From contig WPIO01000002.1 of assembly GCA_009760855.2 (NCBI GenBank), forward strand, positions 1,099,001-1,163,000: DNA of 64,000 bases. Reading direction: 5' to 3'. The notes beneath the pieces were generated by a model, which saw only the letters and a list, made by a program, of their open reading frames with translations, did not search any database and was not told the origin of the DNA. This document shows, one piece after another, positions 1 through 11,226 of this stretch (position 1 is its first letter; every line of letters begins with the position of its first letter). The translations under genes were made by a program, and so were the position numbers. The DNA comes from Cristatella mucedo. Lineage: Eukaryota; Bryozoa; Phylactolaemata; Cristatellidae.

Positions 1-342
1 TACCTTTGGATAATGCACTAAGTAACTGTGCACACCCCACCCATTTGCTAGTAGGAATGCTGCAAAGCAAATATTCTGTTTTGAAACTGTTTAAAGATGA
101 TCGAGCTTTTTTGTCCATGTCAGTACTCTACTGGTCAAGGCTGTGGATTGGCATTTGAAGCAATGTATTGCATGATCGCTCGATTTTAGATATCGGCCAG
201 TTGGGAATAGTTTGGTCAAGGCCGATCCTTCGATCTCAGTCGTATCCTATCATCTGATTTCTAGCTGACTCAGCTTCGATGTGCTTGCTCACCTGGCAGC
301 CTAACCAAGCAGCATAGATTGATGATATTTGTAAAAATCAAA

Positions 343-475
343 TTCACTTGTATAATGCCCTAAGAGAACTTAATCGCTCATTCAGGAGCTTCACTTATGC
401 CACGGGGCTCGGGCCAACCACCTCGTCAGACCTCGGTACGAGCACCTTAACCACTGAGCCAAGCCAGTGTGAGTG
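343..475 (-). repeat. SINE-B copy (tRNA-derived SINE)
   Basis: Read on the minus strand it has a tRNA-like head (A box in TGGCTCAGTGGTTAAGGTGC, degenerate B box around the CCCGAGCCCCG stretch). It ends in a tail built on a GCGCC-like arm, GAGATTAAGTTCTCT-like core and a short AT-rich end. At least eleven further copies of the same design occur in the window. Confidence 0.75.
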
Positions 476-1195
476 TAACAACCAAATTAAGGGCAATTGC
501 AATTGTTAAAATAAAATTTTTAACCTGCACTCCCTTCAGAAGAACTTGAGAGCTAGTAAGACAGTAAAACGATTACTCTCGTACGTGGATTTGTCATCTA
601 ATATATTGCCATCACACCTGGTCATGCTAATCCACATTGCAAGTAAAACGGCAGCTGTAACTCACAAGGCCCTTACGGTAGGTGAGACTTGGTTGTCTAT
701 CTGAATTACTCGAAGTATTGTTATAAAAAAGAAACCTTTATCATTAGTGATTCTTTGCATCTGACCATGTGTCTATATTGGTGTAACAACAGCTGGTTGC
801 AAAAATAAATCCTCAAGTGACTGCCCTATATTAGGGTGCGCCTTGCCAGAGTGTAAATAAGGGTATTTTAATTAGGGTCTTTCTCAGTATGTTCTTATGG
901 CCGCTGGTACAAATCAGCCATGCTCTAAGTGGTGTGCTTATATGCTCTTCTTTTTTGGTTTCCTGTTTTGAGTTTCATTTGGCGTATTCTTTTGTTTTTT
1001 TCTGATCAACAAAAGCTTGATTTTCTTAGTGCTTAGGAAAACCGGAAATAGAGAAAGCTGCTTTTTTTTATTACTTGCCCTGTTATAGCTAACTTTCGAC
1101 ACTCGAGTTGTTACATCTTACAAGTGCAAGCAAAATTCTGTGCTTGGAGAGAACGGTAAGGATTTTCTCTAAGTATATTAAGTCAAGCTGCGGTT

Positions 1196-1372
1196 TGAGC
1201 CGTGATGGCACACTAGGTAAGGCGGTTGCTTTCACGACCTTTGTCCCGAGGTCGTCGTGGGTTCGATTCCTGCGGTGGGCGATCCTTTATCGCCACTGCA
1301 AGCGGTGGTGATAGCCGTAAAGGCTTTTCTGTCGCTATACAAAAGAGGCTGTTTAATCAGCTAGGATTAAAA
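1196..1372 (+). repeat. SINE-A copy (tRNA-derived SINE)
   Basis: The head resembles a tRNA, with an intact B box GGTTCGATTCC near 1259 and an A-box-like stretch near 1200. The body contains an imperfect stem (ATCGCCACTGC/GCGGTGGTGAT). The 3' part reads CTGTCGCTATACAAAAGAGG and closes with GCTGTTTAATCAGCTA. This is the most complete plus-strand copy of the family here. Confidence 0.8.
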
Positions 1373-1522
1373 TTAAAATTTTAGGCAGCACATTTATCCA
1401 AAGTAGTAGCATTCCCTATTATTGACTCCCAACAGCGGAAATGAACTGGTACCGGAACCTAGCATAAAGATTCAAGTGATATTTCACATTTTTTTTACTA
1501 ACCATGATGCGTTATATACAAT

Positions 1523-1655
1523 TCATTGTTATAGCACCCTATGAGAAATTAGTCTCTATCCAGGTGCTTTACTTATGCCGAAGAACTCGAGCCCACAGCC
1601 TTGATCGTTAGAGGTAAGCACCGTACCCGTGGGCCAAACTGGGGCCGGCTCTAGA
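1523..1655 (-). repeat. SINE-B copy, diverged
   Basis: Minus-strand copy with the same order of blocks as the 343-475 copy: tail with the AGTCTCTATCCAGGTGC block at the left, CTCGAGCC in the B-box region and GGGCCAAAC at the A-box side. Many substitutions suggest it is old. Confidence 0.6.
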
Positions 1656-2050
1656 GGTTTGTAGCAACCATTGCTTATCGTTTATCATTCATGTAAGGCT
1701 GAAATAACATGCAAGCAGATCAGCAGCAAGATAATCATCAAATCAGCTGCCTTGTTTTGGTTTTACTTGAGCTCGCTTACATACCTACTTGCTCTGTGAG
1801 CTATTAGTCTTATGATTTTGCACTGTCTGATAATTTTTTTTAAGTCGAAGGAGCATGTGGAAGAAATACCATGTCCAATGCACATGGATGCTGGACCTCT
1901 AGCTACAATGAATTGCTTGCTGTAGTGGCATGTTAGCAGTAGGATTCGAGATAAAACTTATGTTCTTCTGATTAAGCTCAATTCCAAGGTGCTTAAGCTG
2001 CCATCTGTTTGGTTACTGTGTTATGTGATGGAATTATTATCTATTTTCAG

Positions 2051-2185
2051 GCACTGTGCTATGCGGTCACATCCGGAAAGCCACGTTTGGTGCAGCTGCT
2101 TCTCGAAAATGGGGCAGACACCAGCATTCAGTGCTCTGACGGTCAGACTGCAGCTGACTTGGCACATTCATTCGGCCGGACACAG
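2051..2185 (+). CDS. ASZ1: ASZ1/GASZ-like gene, exon with last ankyrin repeat
   Basis: Exon flanked by acceptor TATTTTCAG and donor GTCAGC, 45 codons, phase 0 at both ends. It encodes an ankyrin repeat (ALCYAVTSGKPRLVQLLLE, then NGADTSIQCSDGQTAADLA). From knowledge of the family this corresponds to the last ankyrin repeat of ASZ1 (GASZ), a germ-cell scaffold on the outer mitochondrial membrane that recruits piRNA factors to the intermitochondrial cement/nuage. Earlier repeats are upstream of the window. An ankyrin repeat alone is not diagnostic. The call rests on the phase-compatible downstream linker, SAM domain and C-terminal membrane segment. Confidence 0.85.
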
Positions 2186-2589
2186 GTCAGCCATGAATTA
2201 CTAAGCAATGAATCTCCATGTAATCGTGTAATTTCTTATTGCATTTGCTTTATTGATCATTATTCGATCGGGAGCTATACCTGAAGTGTTATTGCATTCA
2301 GAAAGAAATTAAATAAGCTGGGCTTGCATATCAGTCAACGAGAGTGAGTTTGTGTGTGCCTGGCCGTTCTGGTACTGTTCGACATGCATTTTATCTTGCT
2401 ACGACTTACTCTGAAATTATCATTGGCCTCTTATTATTTCCTCCATTGAACGTTCGGGTAACAAAAGCATGCTGTGAGACTCAGAAGTAGGGTTGCACAG
2501 ACTTGAAAAGGCTGCAGGCTGCTTAAACATCCGAGCCTTGTCATCAACCTAAAGTAGGGCCTCTCTGAAAAGTGATTTGGATCCATGTG

Positions 2590-2680
2590 ATTGGTTATCA
2601 CTTCTATGCTGACGATACCCAGCTGTATTTTTCGTTAGAACCATCGAAATCTGCTACAACAGCTGATAAACTGAATACTT
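2590..2680 (+). pseudogene. LINE reverse transcriptase fragment with YADD motif
   Basis: About 25 codons read HFYADDTQLYFSLEPSKSA, the catalytic motif C region of an L2/CR1-type reverse transcriptase. It aligns with FCADDTQLY of the longer copy at 11220-13240. It is cut off on both sides and abuts an oppositely oriented LINE 3' end. It is a dead fragment in an intron. Confidence 0.75.
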
Positions 2681-2686
2681 AATAAT

Positions 2687-2729
2687 TATAATAATAATAA
2701 TGCACTTGATAAAGCGCCCTCAGAGAACT

Positions 2730-2772
<43 letters not shown>

Positions 2773-2965
2773 GGTGCTTTACATTTGCTGCAAAGGGAAA
2801 TGCTGAGTAATGGTGAGTAATATCATGCTTGATAAACAAACAAAATGAATAACATGGTTAGGGGTGACATGCACAGGGTCAGCATGCAAAGCACATCAAG
2901 GACGAATCACAGGGACCCACTAAATGCTGTCCTAAATAGGTGTTTTTAAGTTGCCTCGAAAACAT
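2687..2965 (-). repeat. LINE 3' end (L2/CR1-like family), with expanded CT run
   Basis: This is the reverse complement of the 3' untranslated end of the LINE at 11220-13240: ATT-type tail, the GCGCC hairpin, then the direct-repeat-rich 3'UTR (CACTAAATGCTGTCCTAAAT). A pure CT run of about 40 bp (2732-2771) sits exactly where the ordinary copies carry AATCTCTTTC. Confidence 0.85.
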
Positions 2966-3416
2966 TCGATCCTGTATGTCTGCTCATTTCTTTAAACTTA
3001 ACGATGATGAAACCGAACTCCAACTGACAGACCAAACAGGAATAGCAATCTGCCTTTAGCAGTAGTCTCCCATCGGCTATCTGTCTTCGGCCTGAGTAGT
3101 TTCGACTCATCCTTATGCTAGTTGCATTGACTTGTTGCTTCCCATCTCCTTAATCTCCCGAATTCCTTACCATATTCCATAAGCCTTAATAAATCGTTTC
3201 TGAGCCTTAGGGTTCGGTTGAATCTGAGGACACCCCATTGCTCTAGAATTGGCATTTAGTATCCGATTATATATATTATGGAATCGACATATAGTATCTG
3301 ATGTTCTTATGCCAGCTGTTGCATTAGTGAAGGTGTTACCCGGGTGCAGCAAATTGTTGTCAATCTACTCGGCCTTCTTCGTCTTGGGCAAAATTGCCGA
3401 ACGGCCACTATTTTAG

Positions 3417-3538
3417 ATTATTGAGCAATTTAAAGGAACGTCTTCAATGCCTAGCGATCGTGGACGTACACAAGAGGCCACAGGTGCTGCATCTGCTGCA
3501 AATGCCACCACAGAGACAACCGAAGCTGCAGCAAAGTT
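3417..3538 (+). CDS. ASZ1: ASZ1/GASZ-like gene, linker exon between ankyrin and SAM domains
   Basis: Acceptor CTATTTTAG and donor GTAAGT bound a 122-nt exon that starts in phase 0 and ends with two bases of a codon. The preceding exon ends in phase 0 and the following SAM exon starts with the missing single base, so the three join in frame. It begins IIEQFKGTSSMPSDRGRTQE and ends in a stretch rich in Ala and Thr. That fits the low-complexity linker that separates ankyrin and SAM regions in ASZ1. Support is splice phase and position rather than strong conservation. Confidence 0.65.
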
Positions 3539-3854
3539 GTAAGTATCTGGCGAAAGATTTTCCAAGTGCAATGCTTAGCCTTGATAGTTCTTATGCTGCT
3601 CCCCCTTTTTACTGGTGCATTGTTATGCATGCTAGATTCTTGTCTTACTGAATGTATTGCAGAAAACACAGGGGAAGTGTACATGAGATAGATCACCTGT
3701 GTATACATGTCCTGTATGTATGTATAGATAGGTCAAATGCGCCATTGCAGTTACTAATATTGTCCGCATGCTGCCTACAATTGTCGTTCAAGATTAGAGG
3801 ATTCTGTGCATGTGTTTATGTACATTTCTGAAGACTTCTGGATGTGTGCGTGTT

Positions 3855-4150
3855 TGCACCTGCACTGTGCATCGTATTGATTTCCAAATCCTCATTCTGG
3901 CATACAGGTCGCTTCACTCATGTGCACCAGCCGTCTTATTAAATCACGTTGCTCCATTCTGCTCTCGCACCCCCAACTTGCCAGTATCTTGCCATCCCTC
4001 ACACTAAAGTGAATTATTTTGGTGATGGAGCCTTCAGCTCCAATGCATGGAAAGTCGGGAACCCGGCTTCCGGCTACGGTTGCTACCAGCAATGACTTGT
4101 CAGCTCCTAAGTCTCAGCTTAAGACGAATCTGTTGTGGTCACATTTAATT
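3855..4150 (+). pseudogene. Fragment of a second LINE family, C-terminal domain
   Basis: In broken frames it reads HRIDFQILILAYRSLHS, then a FGDGAFSSNAWK-like block, then LPATVATSNDLSAPKSQLKT. These blocks match the order of the C-terminal region of L2-like ORF2 (RIDFKVL, SLHS, FGDRAF, AWNSLP). It resembles the minus-strand copy at 44695-45620 more than the main LINE. Frameshifts and stops show that it is dead. Confidence 0.6.
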
Positions 4151-4961
4151 TGCCTCAGTGAACTTGTCTTTTTTTGTTTGCTGTGTGCTTTGTGCACACA
4201 CCTGCTATATATAACTGTGCAGGATTCAGTGCATATTACTAGGCATAGGTCTTACTGAGTGGTTGATCTTAGTGTCGTTATCGTTGCTATAGCATCCTAT
4301 CCTAAGCTTGTTTGCTTTTAAATGCTATATATCATACATATCACCAACTATTGATTCTCTTGCAGCTAGTTGTAAAGGACCTAAGTACAGATTAAGCTCT
4401 CATGTGATGCTATGCAAACATGTTGTTATTATTGTCATCACAATAAAGTGTATGCCTTTACGGCATTGAACAACCTCATCCCGGCTGTCTGTGGGTGCGG
4501 TTTGACTATCCTGCTTGTGATCGAATTATCGAGAAAATTGTATTAAGCATTAGGGTAAATATAACTCACTCCTACCTGTAGATTCAGGATTAAGTAAGCT
4601 TTTCTTAGTAGCTGATATTTGAAGTTTGATTAATTGGTAAAGTGAGACTAAGACTAGAATGCTGACGGCATACTCGTCTAGTGATTCTTAAGCAATATAC
4701 ATAATTCTCCAAAGCATGCCATGTCCCGTATTTTTGGAAGCTTTGGCTTTGGATCTAGTTCATGATTTGAGATCTATATTTTTTGATCTGCTATTATATA
4801 TCTCCTGCCTGTGCGTTTATCAAGTGCACTGTGTTGGATTAACTGAGCACTGCCAGGGCATACCAAAAGTTTTGCCTTTACTGTTACATTAAAAATCGTA
4901 AATGGAAGTACTGTTTAGCATTTGGCATCTGGATAATAGCATTAATATAAATGTTGATTGT

Positions 4962-5790
4962 AATAATAGTAATACATATGTATAGCACCCTCAGATAACT
5001 TATCCTCTTTCTAGGCACTCTACTTTCGTTGTAAAAGGGGCAGGATCAAATGGTTAGTGGTATTTGCATAGTGTCAGCAAGCAATAACATGGTTAGAGGT
5101 AACATGCCCAGATTCTGTATGTAAATATACTTAGTGGTAATATGCACAGTGTCAGCATGCATAAACACACAAAAAACAAATCACAAGTAGCTAGAAAATG
5201 CTGTGAGAAGCAGGTGGGATTTTTATTTCTTCTTAAATGTCGTCAAGTCAAAGAATGTCGTCAAGTCAGTCGGTAGTGAGTTCTAGGCTTTGGGGACACA
5301 CGATATAAAGGCACGGTCCCTAAAGGATTTGAGATTCGTATGAGGTGTAGCTAAACGATTTGAGTGAGTTTTATCTAACGGTACGATGCCTAGCCTGGAG
5401 GGGGAGTAGTCTGGTTAGTAGGCTGGAGCCAGAGAATGAAGGGACCTAAAAGTGAATGACAGAATCTCGAAGTCGATGCGCTCGCTGCTTGATTGGTACC
5501 CGTGCAGGTCGGCGAGAAGTGGCGACGCTCATGGCGAGTTTTGCACCAACCGTAAGTGCCTGATTGGCGCAGGCCGGTACACCAGCAGGCCGGTACACCT
5601 TGACTTACAGAAGTCGAGGTGGGTTGTCACAAATGCTGGACCAGTTTGGATGTGGTGTCCCTGTCTAAGCAGGTCCTAATTTTAGCAATGTTACCTAGCT
5701 GAATGTAGCAGACTTGACAGTGGAGCTGATATGGTGGCTTTGAGTGAAAGGTCACTTTAGCACAGAACGCCTTGATTACATGCAGATGCA
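4962..5790 (-). pseudogene. 5'-truncated LINE copy (C-terminal ORF2 region plus 3'UTR)
   Basis: It is the reverse complement of roughly 12400-13230 of the main LINE. Recognisable blocks include the tail hairpin near 4985-5030, the 3'UTR, the FGDRAF/AWNSLP coding region near 5260-5400 and the CATATCAGCTCCA-like block near 5720. No open frame survives. Confidence 0.8.
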
Positions 5791-7194
5791 ACAGGTGATA
5801 TGCTGGCAGAACCGATTTTGAGCATTGAGCTTTCCAATTTCCGAGTCTCACTTGGTTAATTCATAACTAGTAAATTATTTTATCGTCATTCAATTTGAGA
5901 AAGTTTGCACGAAAGGAAGCACGATCGAATGTTTAGTGGTAGGGTACTGTAGATACATGCAGTCAGATTGAAAGGTCAGCCCAACTGCTGGTGTTTAATC
6001 TTAGTGAGCTTAGATAGCTCCTTTCTGACTCTGGTTCTCAAAGTTTGCTCACTACGTTTTTTCTAAATGATGCTGGCAAATCTTTGCCTAAAATATTTGT
6101 GTCCAATTTGTGTCATAAGAGGCCTTCAAAAACATTCTTATCAGCAACATTGCATAACACAGCTGCCGATATCACAGTAAGCAGGCCTGCCGATTCTTGC
6201 TGCAGCCAGCTACTGAAAACAGATTTTTGGTCTCATTGCACCCGAAGACATCTTTCTGATAGCTTAAAATAGCTGCCTCAGTCCTGCAATTGAACGAAAA
6301 CAATGCGCAAAAACAGTTTGTGCTCATCAAAATTGTCACTTTTTGTCAACCAACTGTAAGGCATCAAAGCCCAGCTCAGACTCGGAGGTTATCCATTGCA
6401 TTGTTCCAATTGTACACCATGCAACACATAAAAAAACGCTTGAATCGCTGTACTCGGCATTTTTAAGCCTGCCGAAGTATATCATATTGTAATTGCACAA
6501 TTAACCATCACTTACATGAAAACAGTCGCATTAGCTTAGGATGGTAACGGTAAGCAAGCATACACTTTTTTGGCCACATAGCTGTGCGGTACAAACTGAA
6601 GTACTCTTCCACATCGGACCAGCCGAGGTCGTTCAGTGACCACTGCTGGTTTAAAGGTTGTCTTGGAAGTGTCCATCTTGGAGGCCCGTTCATTATACAA
6701 GTCAGTGCTTTCTTCCGATTGCATAGCTCATTGCTTTTTTTGAGATTGCCAAATGTCTGTTGGTTTTATATAATTTGCAACCGTTTTATCGAATATATGT
6801 AATATGTGATTTTGGTAGTTAATGCTTTATGCACTCTGACACGTGTGACTTCTGAAACCTTGACCAACCTTGACCCTCGGCTGTAGAACTCGGCCTGCAA
6901 TTTTGCCGCTGGGTTTTAGCCCAGGGATAATGTTTTTGCCGTGATGGCCCTCTCTGTTGCCTTACTACAATCACCTGACCACGCGTTGTGTAAATACCTA
7001 AGTCGCTTATATGTAAGATGCCTAGCTGAATTGCTTTGCACAGCTAAGCAACTACACCGACCGGCATATGTGTTTGCAAGCCTGGACCAGTCGACAACCA
7101 TGTCAGGAAACTTCGGTGCCCTCGTAGAACTGTTTTAATTCATATTGTTAGTTGTATTGATACTTGATCATGTATGATCTATTTTATGCTTCAG

Positions 7195-7330
7195 CTGCAC
7201 TCAGATATCCAGAAGTGACTTGGAAATGTTTCTAATGGGCTTAGGCCTGTCAGAACTTATTCCTTTGTTTCACGAACACGATATTGCCTTCGCACATCTG
7301 CTGACTCTGACGGATATAGAAATGCAAAAG
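7195..7330 (+). CDS. ASZ1: ASZ1/GASZ-like gene, SAM domain exon 1
   Basis: Acceptor TATGCTTCAG and donor GTAAAA. The exon starts with the third base of a codon left over from 3417-3538 and ends in phase 0. It encodes the first half of a SAM domain (DLEMFLMGLGLSELIPLF, then HDIAFAHLLTLTDIEMQK). The LE-FL-GLGL and HLLT-D blocks match what I know of the ASZ1 SAM domain, which mediates homotypic and partner interactions in nuage. Confidence 0.9.
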
Positions 7331-8604
7331 GTAAAAGATACTGACTAATGACTCATGAATGATGATAGTTAGCTGATACTACGAGGTCTGCTGTTGCCTT
7401 TGTACTCGGCATTATTAAGCCTGCCGAAGTGTATCATATTGTAATTGCACAATTAACCACAATTATGTTTTGCACTATTGACTTTGTCATTATGAGACTG
7501 ATCCATATGACCTGTCTGAATAAATATGAAGGCTATGTACCCATCTGGACTCATTGTAGCCTTGTACTAGTTAGGGCAGTTAGTATTGGCCTTCGAAAAT
7601 AACCAGTGTGAAAAAACATTCCATTAGTTTATCTGCTATGTCGATTGCTCCAAGTATTATCTTTTTAGTATATCTGTATGTCTAGGTTAGCTGATAATTT
7701 CGTCGTTCTTCTACAGTTGATTTTACTTATAGCATATATATAAAGCGGGCCCATTGACTTTCTAGCCAGCTTTTATGTACTCATTCATCATGTCCCTGGT
7801 CATTTGTTATCTGGCAAGGAGAGATCGTGGGTTTTTTGATTGGCAAATAGTGATTTTGCAGACAGCTGCAAAAGTGATAGCACCACCGTATAGGAAGAAG
7901 GTATGGGTTATGTAGCATGAATTATGCAAGCATTAGCTATAAAAGTAGTTGCTATGATTGTGCAGTGTATGCTTCACTTCTGTTGCCACTGGCAAGATCT
8001 GGCTTTGCTGGCCTACGACCTGGTAGGACTCACATGAGATCTACGTAGGATGTGGAACACTTTGCAAATCTGTTTGTAGCCAGGGTGAGAGGAGTCCTAC
8101 ACCTCAGAAGTAGGAAGTGCTTTAATGGCCTCAGCTTCCATGCTTGTACGTAGGCACTGTAAGCGATGTCAAACAAGTCTCCGTCGGTCCATTGTCAAAG
8201 CCATCAAGTTCTGAGTGGCTTGGGGTAGCAGCTGCATGTGAGAGGACCGTGGAATCCAGCTGATCGATCGATGACTGTGCAGAAGCAGCTCAACGGGACT
8301 AGCCGACAAAACCTCTAACGATCTTGGTTGTCTAAGCAAACGTAATAAGTTTACTCAATAAGTTTACTAGTGTAGCAGGGGGTCTTGCCCTGTGTAATTT
8401 TAAATGACAGCACTAGTAATGCACGTGCTAATCTCCTTGCAGTCCCTGGAGCTTCATCCTAAGCAGTATGATAGCCGGCTTCTTATGTCGGCCTCTGATA
8501 ATCGGGCAAGCAGCCCAGCTTTCAATGATTTACAAAAACCGTGTCTAGCTTTGTTCAGAAGTTTGCTAGAGTGAATTATAGTACTCCAATCTATATAAAA
8601 ATAT

Positions 8605-8745
8605 AATTCGTTTGTATAGCCCCGTAAGAGAACTTAATCTCTATTTAGGCGCTTCACATATGCCACGGGGCTCGACCCTACGATCTCAGCCAGACCTTGG
8701 TCAGGGGGAGCACCTTAACCACTGAACCAAACCAGCGCCAGTCAT
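8605..8745 (-). repeat. SINE-B copy
   Basis: Minus-strand copy with tail (AGAGAACTTAATCTCTATTT), CTCGACCC B-box region, CAGACCTTGGTC spacer and GGTTCAGTGGTTAAGGTGCT as A-box side on the complement. It lies in the intron between the two SAM exons. Confidence 0.8.
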
Positions 8746-9261
8746 TTGAACTTTTAAATGGCCTTCCACCTTAAGTTAATTTAGGCCGAACTCGAATTCT
8801 GAGCGATCGTACGATATTTGTCTATGTGTTAATGATAGATGAGCGATTAAGCTGTTAGAGTGCCATCTCGTTTCCTGCCTTTCTTTTTACTTGAATTAAA
8901 TCACAGCTTGTTAGTCACTTTTTGTTGACAATGGCTACTGACTTATCGACTGTCAATTAAATGGGAGGAGACAAAACCGTGATCATGCGCCTGACCGACC
9001 ACTGTGTTTGTCTACTACACATCTTGCATTGCCAACGGGCTGGTAATACATCAAGGTAGTCTATTTACGCTGACTGGCATGCGACTTGCAGATAACCATG
9101 GCCCATTGTGCACGTGATATGCTGCTTGTGCTGTCGGTTCTTGTTTTTTGCCATAGCAGAGCGTGGGATTACCGGTTTTTCCTGCATTTCTGATTGCAGC
9201 TGTCGATTTTTCTTAATATGAAGCCACATGATGGTTGCTGATTGAAATTTTCTTGTTTTAG

Positions 9262-9377
9262 ATGGGTATATCAAAAGTCGGTGACCGAAAAAAGTTGCTA
9301 GATGCTGTGCATGACGTCCATAAGAAGGATTGGGAGCCAAGCAGCTTGCCTTCGAACTCGTACACCAAGTTTCTCAC
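9262..9377 (+). CDS. ASZ1: ASZ1/GASZ-like gene, SAM domain exon 2
   Basis: Acceptor TTGTTTTAG and donor GTACGC. Phase 0 in, two bases left over at the end. It encodes MGISKVGDRKKLLDAVHDVH, the classic C-terminal helix of a SAM domain. It joins the previous exon exactly at the usual K-MGI point, so no exon is missing between them. A short linker follows and ends in SYTKFLT. Confidence 0.9.
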
Positions 9378-9687
9378 GTACGCCATGCTCTGATTCCCTC
9401 TGTAACTATCAACTAAGCATCCTTACTGGATGTCCATCAAATCAAATTATGCTGAAGTGCTGTGCCGTGGCTTTTTTTCCTGGCTCCCATTATTCCCTTA
9501 CAATGCTGTTGATGGACTGGGTGAGCTGAGATCGTAGCACATGCTGAGGCAGGCAGCATTAGGATTTTTTCCTGCGACTACGGTGCTCTTTTTTTGTTAT
9601 ACCTCTGCAACTAGAGCTTGTATCCACCCATTCAAGATGGCGCGTCTTTTTTCTTGACCCTCTTGATACGACTGGCCATTCTTATAG

Positions 9688-9808
9688 GTGTGCAGACATG
9701 ACTGCCATAGTTGCCAACATTGAAAACCATTTTAAGTACATAACAAGTACATTGACATACATGGCCGGCCAAGTGAAGGAGCGGCCTCATCTTCTGGATC
9801 CGGGAAAT
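9688..9808 (+). CDS. ASZ1: ASZ1/GASZ-like gene, post-SAM helical exon
   Basis: Acceptor TTCTTATAG and donor GTAAGC. The first base completes the Thr codon begun at 9377, and the exon ends in phase 0. It encodes CADMTAIVANIENHFKYITS and then a short helical stretch ending HLLDPGN. The C-hydrophobic-AV/AN-I pattern corresponds to the region after the SAM domain in ASZ1, where the mammalian protein carries a predicted helix. Confidence 0.85.
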
Positions 9809-10259
9809 GTAAGCATGATCTGTGTCTATATCTCTAAGGTATAGAGCTTTACTAGTTGGGTCTGGCAAACTGAAGCCTCTTTAAACCAGGCTAGTGGGTA
9901 CGGTATTACCTGCTGCGAATGCTTGGTTCGAGTAAAGTCGATGGTCTTCTCAGCCAGCTGGCGGGTCTTTACTGCTCTGCCATCCTAAACCTGTTTCATT
10001 GCATTTGGCTCGATCGAAGAGTGCCCGTGTTTTCCTTATTACTACGGTTATCAGCTTTACCATGCATCCGGCGACCAATAAATTGGTCATATGTACCTCG
10101 AGGAGACATTTGTAGATACAGAATCATTGTATACGATCTTTTAATATCGCCATTATTGTTTGATTGCTTGCTGACCTTGGGGACCGTGAGATGTTGAACT
10201 GTATAAAACTGTTTAAGATACCTCGGGAAATACACATATGATGCCGAGACCAAGTAATT

Positions 10260-11215
10260 CGCATGTATTAAAAAGTTTCTGTTGAGAGAATGTGACGGTA
10301 GTTCAATTAACTACATGCATTTTGCATGCAAAGAGTTAAGACCTAAGAAATAATTTAAAAGAATTGTTAATGCCTCGTTCATTAGAAAATACTGTTGGGT
10401 GTTTTTTCTTCAATATCGTTGATTTCTTGCATCGTTTCAAACCCTTGTCTGCCCTACGATTGTGAATGCTCTAAATAGCTAGCTTCAAACTCTTGGTGAT
10501 TGCTGAGAAAATGTCCGACCTGGTTGTTACAATACATTTTTAGAGAGAGTTATATTTTGTGCATCAAGTAAATCTTACTTCGAAGTGCTCAGACGGTGCT
10601 ACAAAATAATATCCTTCTAAAATGGTGACTATGTTGGAAGCCAAAAGAAGCCCCAGATACTACTACAAAGCAGAGTAATTTCTCATGTTTTTGCACACAC
10701 AAAATCTAGGTTTTAGTATGCTCAATTTATTACAAATATTAAACACTCATGCAAATCCTGGGTTCCGGTGAAATCTTTTCTGCCAGCAGTCCATAAAACG
10801 CCGAAACATTGTTAAGAAATGACCTTAAATGGTCGATGGACCCAAAAATTGCGATTCTTAAATAAAACGTTAATGCACCTGCTTTAATTATGCACCGTAT
10901 ATAAAATAAGCCTAGGTAGTATGTAAGCAAATGTTTGGTACAAGTCTATTAACGTTGACTGCCACATTGGAGATATACCACTTCGATAAGCACTAATCTC
11001 TCAAAGACGGCCCGGCATAGAGAAAGCTAAGCCTTTGCAAACAAACAGCCGGCAAACTTGAAAAAAGTTATTCTTTAGATGTGATACGACCTACCTAAGC
11101 TCTGAGTCTTCTGAGCACTTCGTCACAGGGACACTCAAAGTGATTCAGATCAGAAGATTAACTGGGTCACTCCATTGGCTTATTGGCCCTAAACTAAATT
11201 TAACAGTGAGGCAGA
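10260..11215. other. Intronic stretch, nothing recognised
   Basis: AT-rich sequence between the 9688-9808 exon and the LINE insertion. I found no repeat family, RNA gene or coding-like exon in it. Confidence 0.4.
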
Positions 11216-11226
11216 GAGAGTAGTGA

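Larger units (their letters stand above)
1..2050. other. Intron of the ASZ1-like gene (upstream of first visible exon)
   Basis: This stretch precedes the first exon I can place. It contains two SINE-B copies and one SINE-A copy, listed separately. A frame open from base 3 to about 158 shows no ankyrin signature or convincing donor site, so I do not call it an exon. The N-terminal ankyrin repeats expected for this family are not visible here and probably lie left of the window. Confidence 0.5.

Noticed and set aside
3-158. 52-codon open frame at the left edge of the window
   Set aside because: No ankyrin pattern and no clear splice donor; length is within chance.
1196-1300. tRNA gene suggested by an intact B box (GGTTCGATTCC)
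   Set aside because: The cloverleaf is not complete and the same head recurs with an identical downstream body in many copies, so it is the head of SINE-A.
8442-8574. Open frame after a good acceptor (CTCCTTGCAG), reading SLELHPKQYDSRLLMSASDN
   Set aside because: It lies between the two SAM exons, which join exactly at the K-MGI point of the domain. It ends in a stop and would break the domain.
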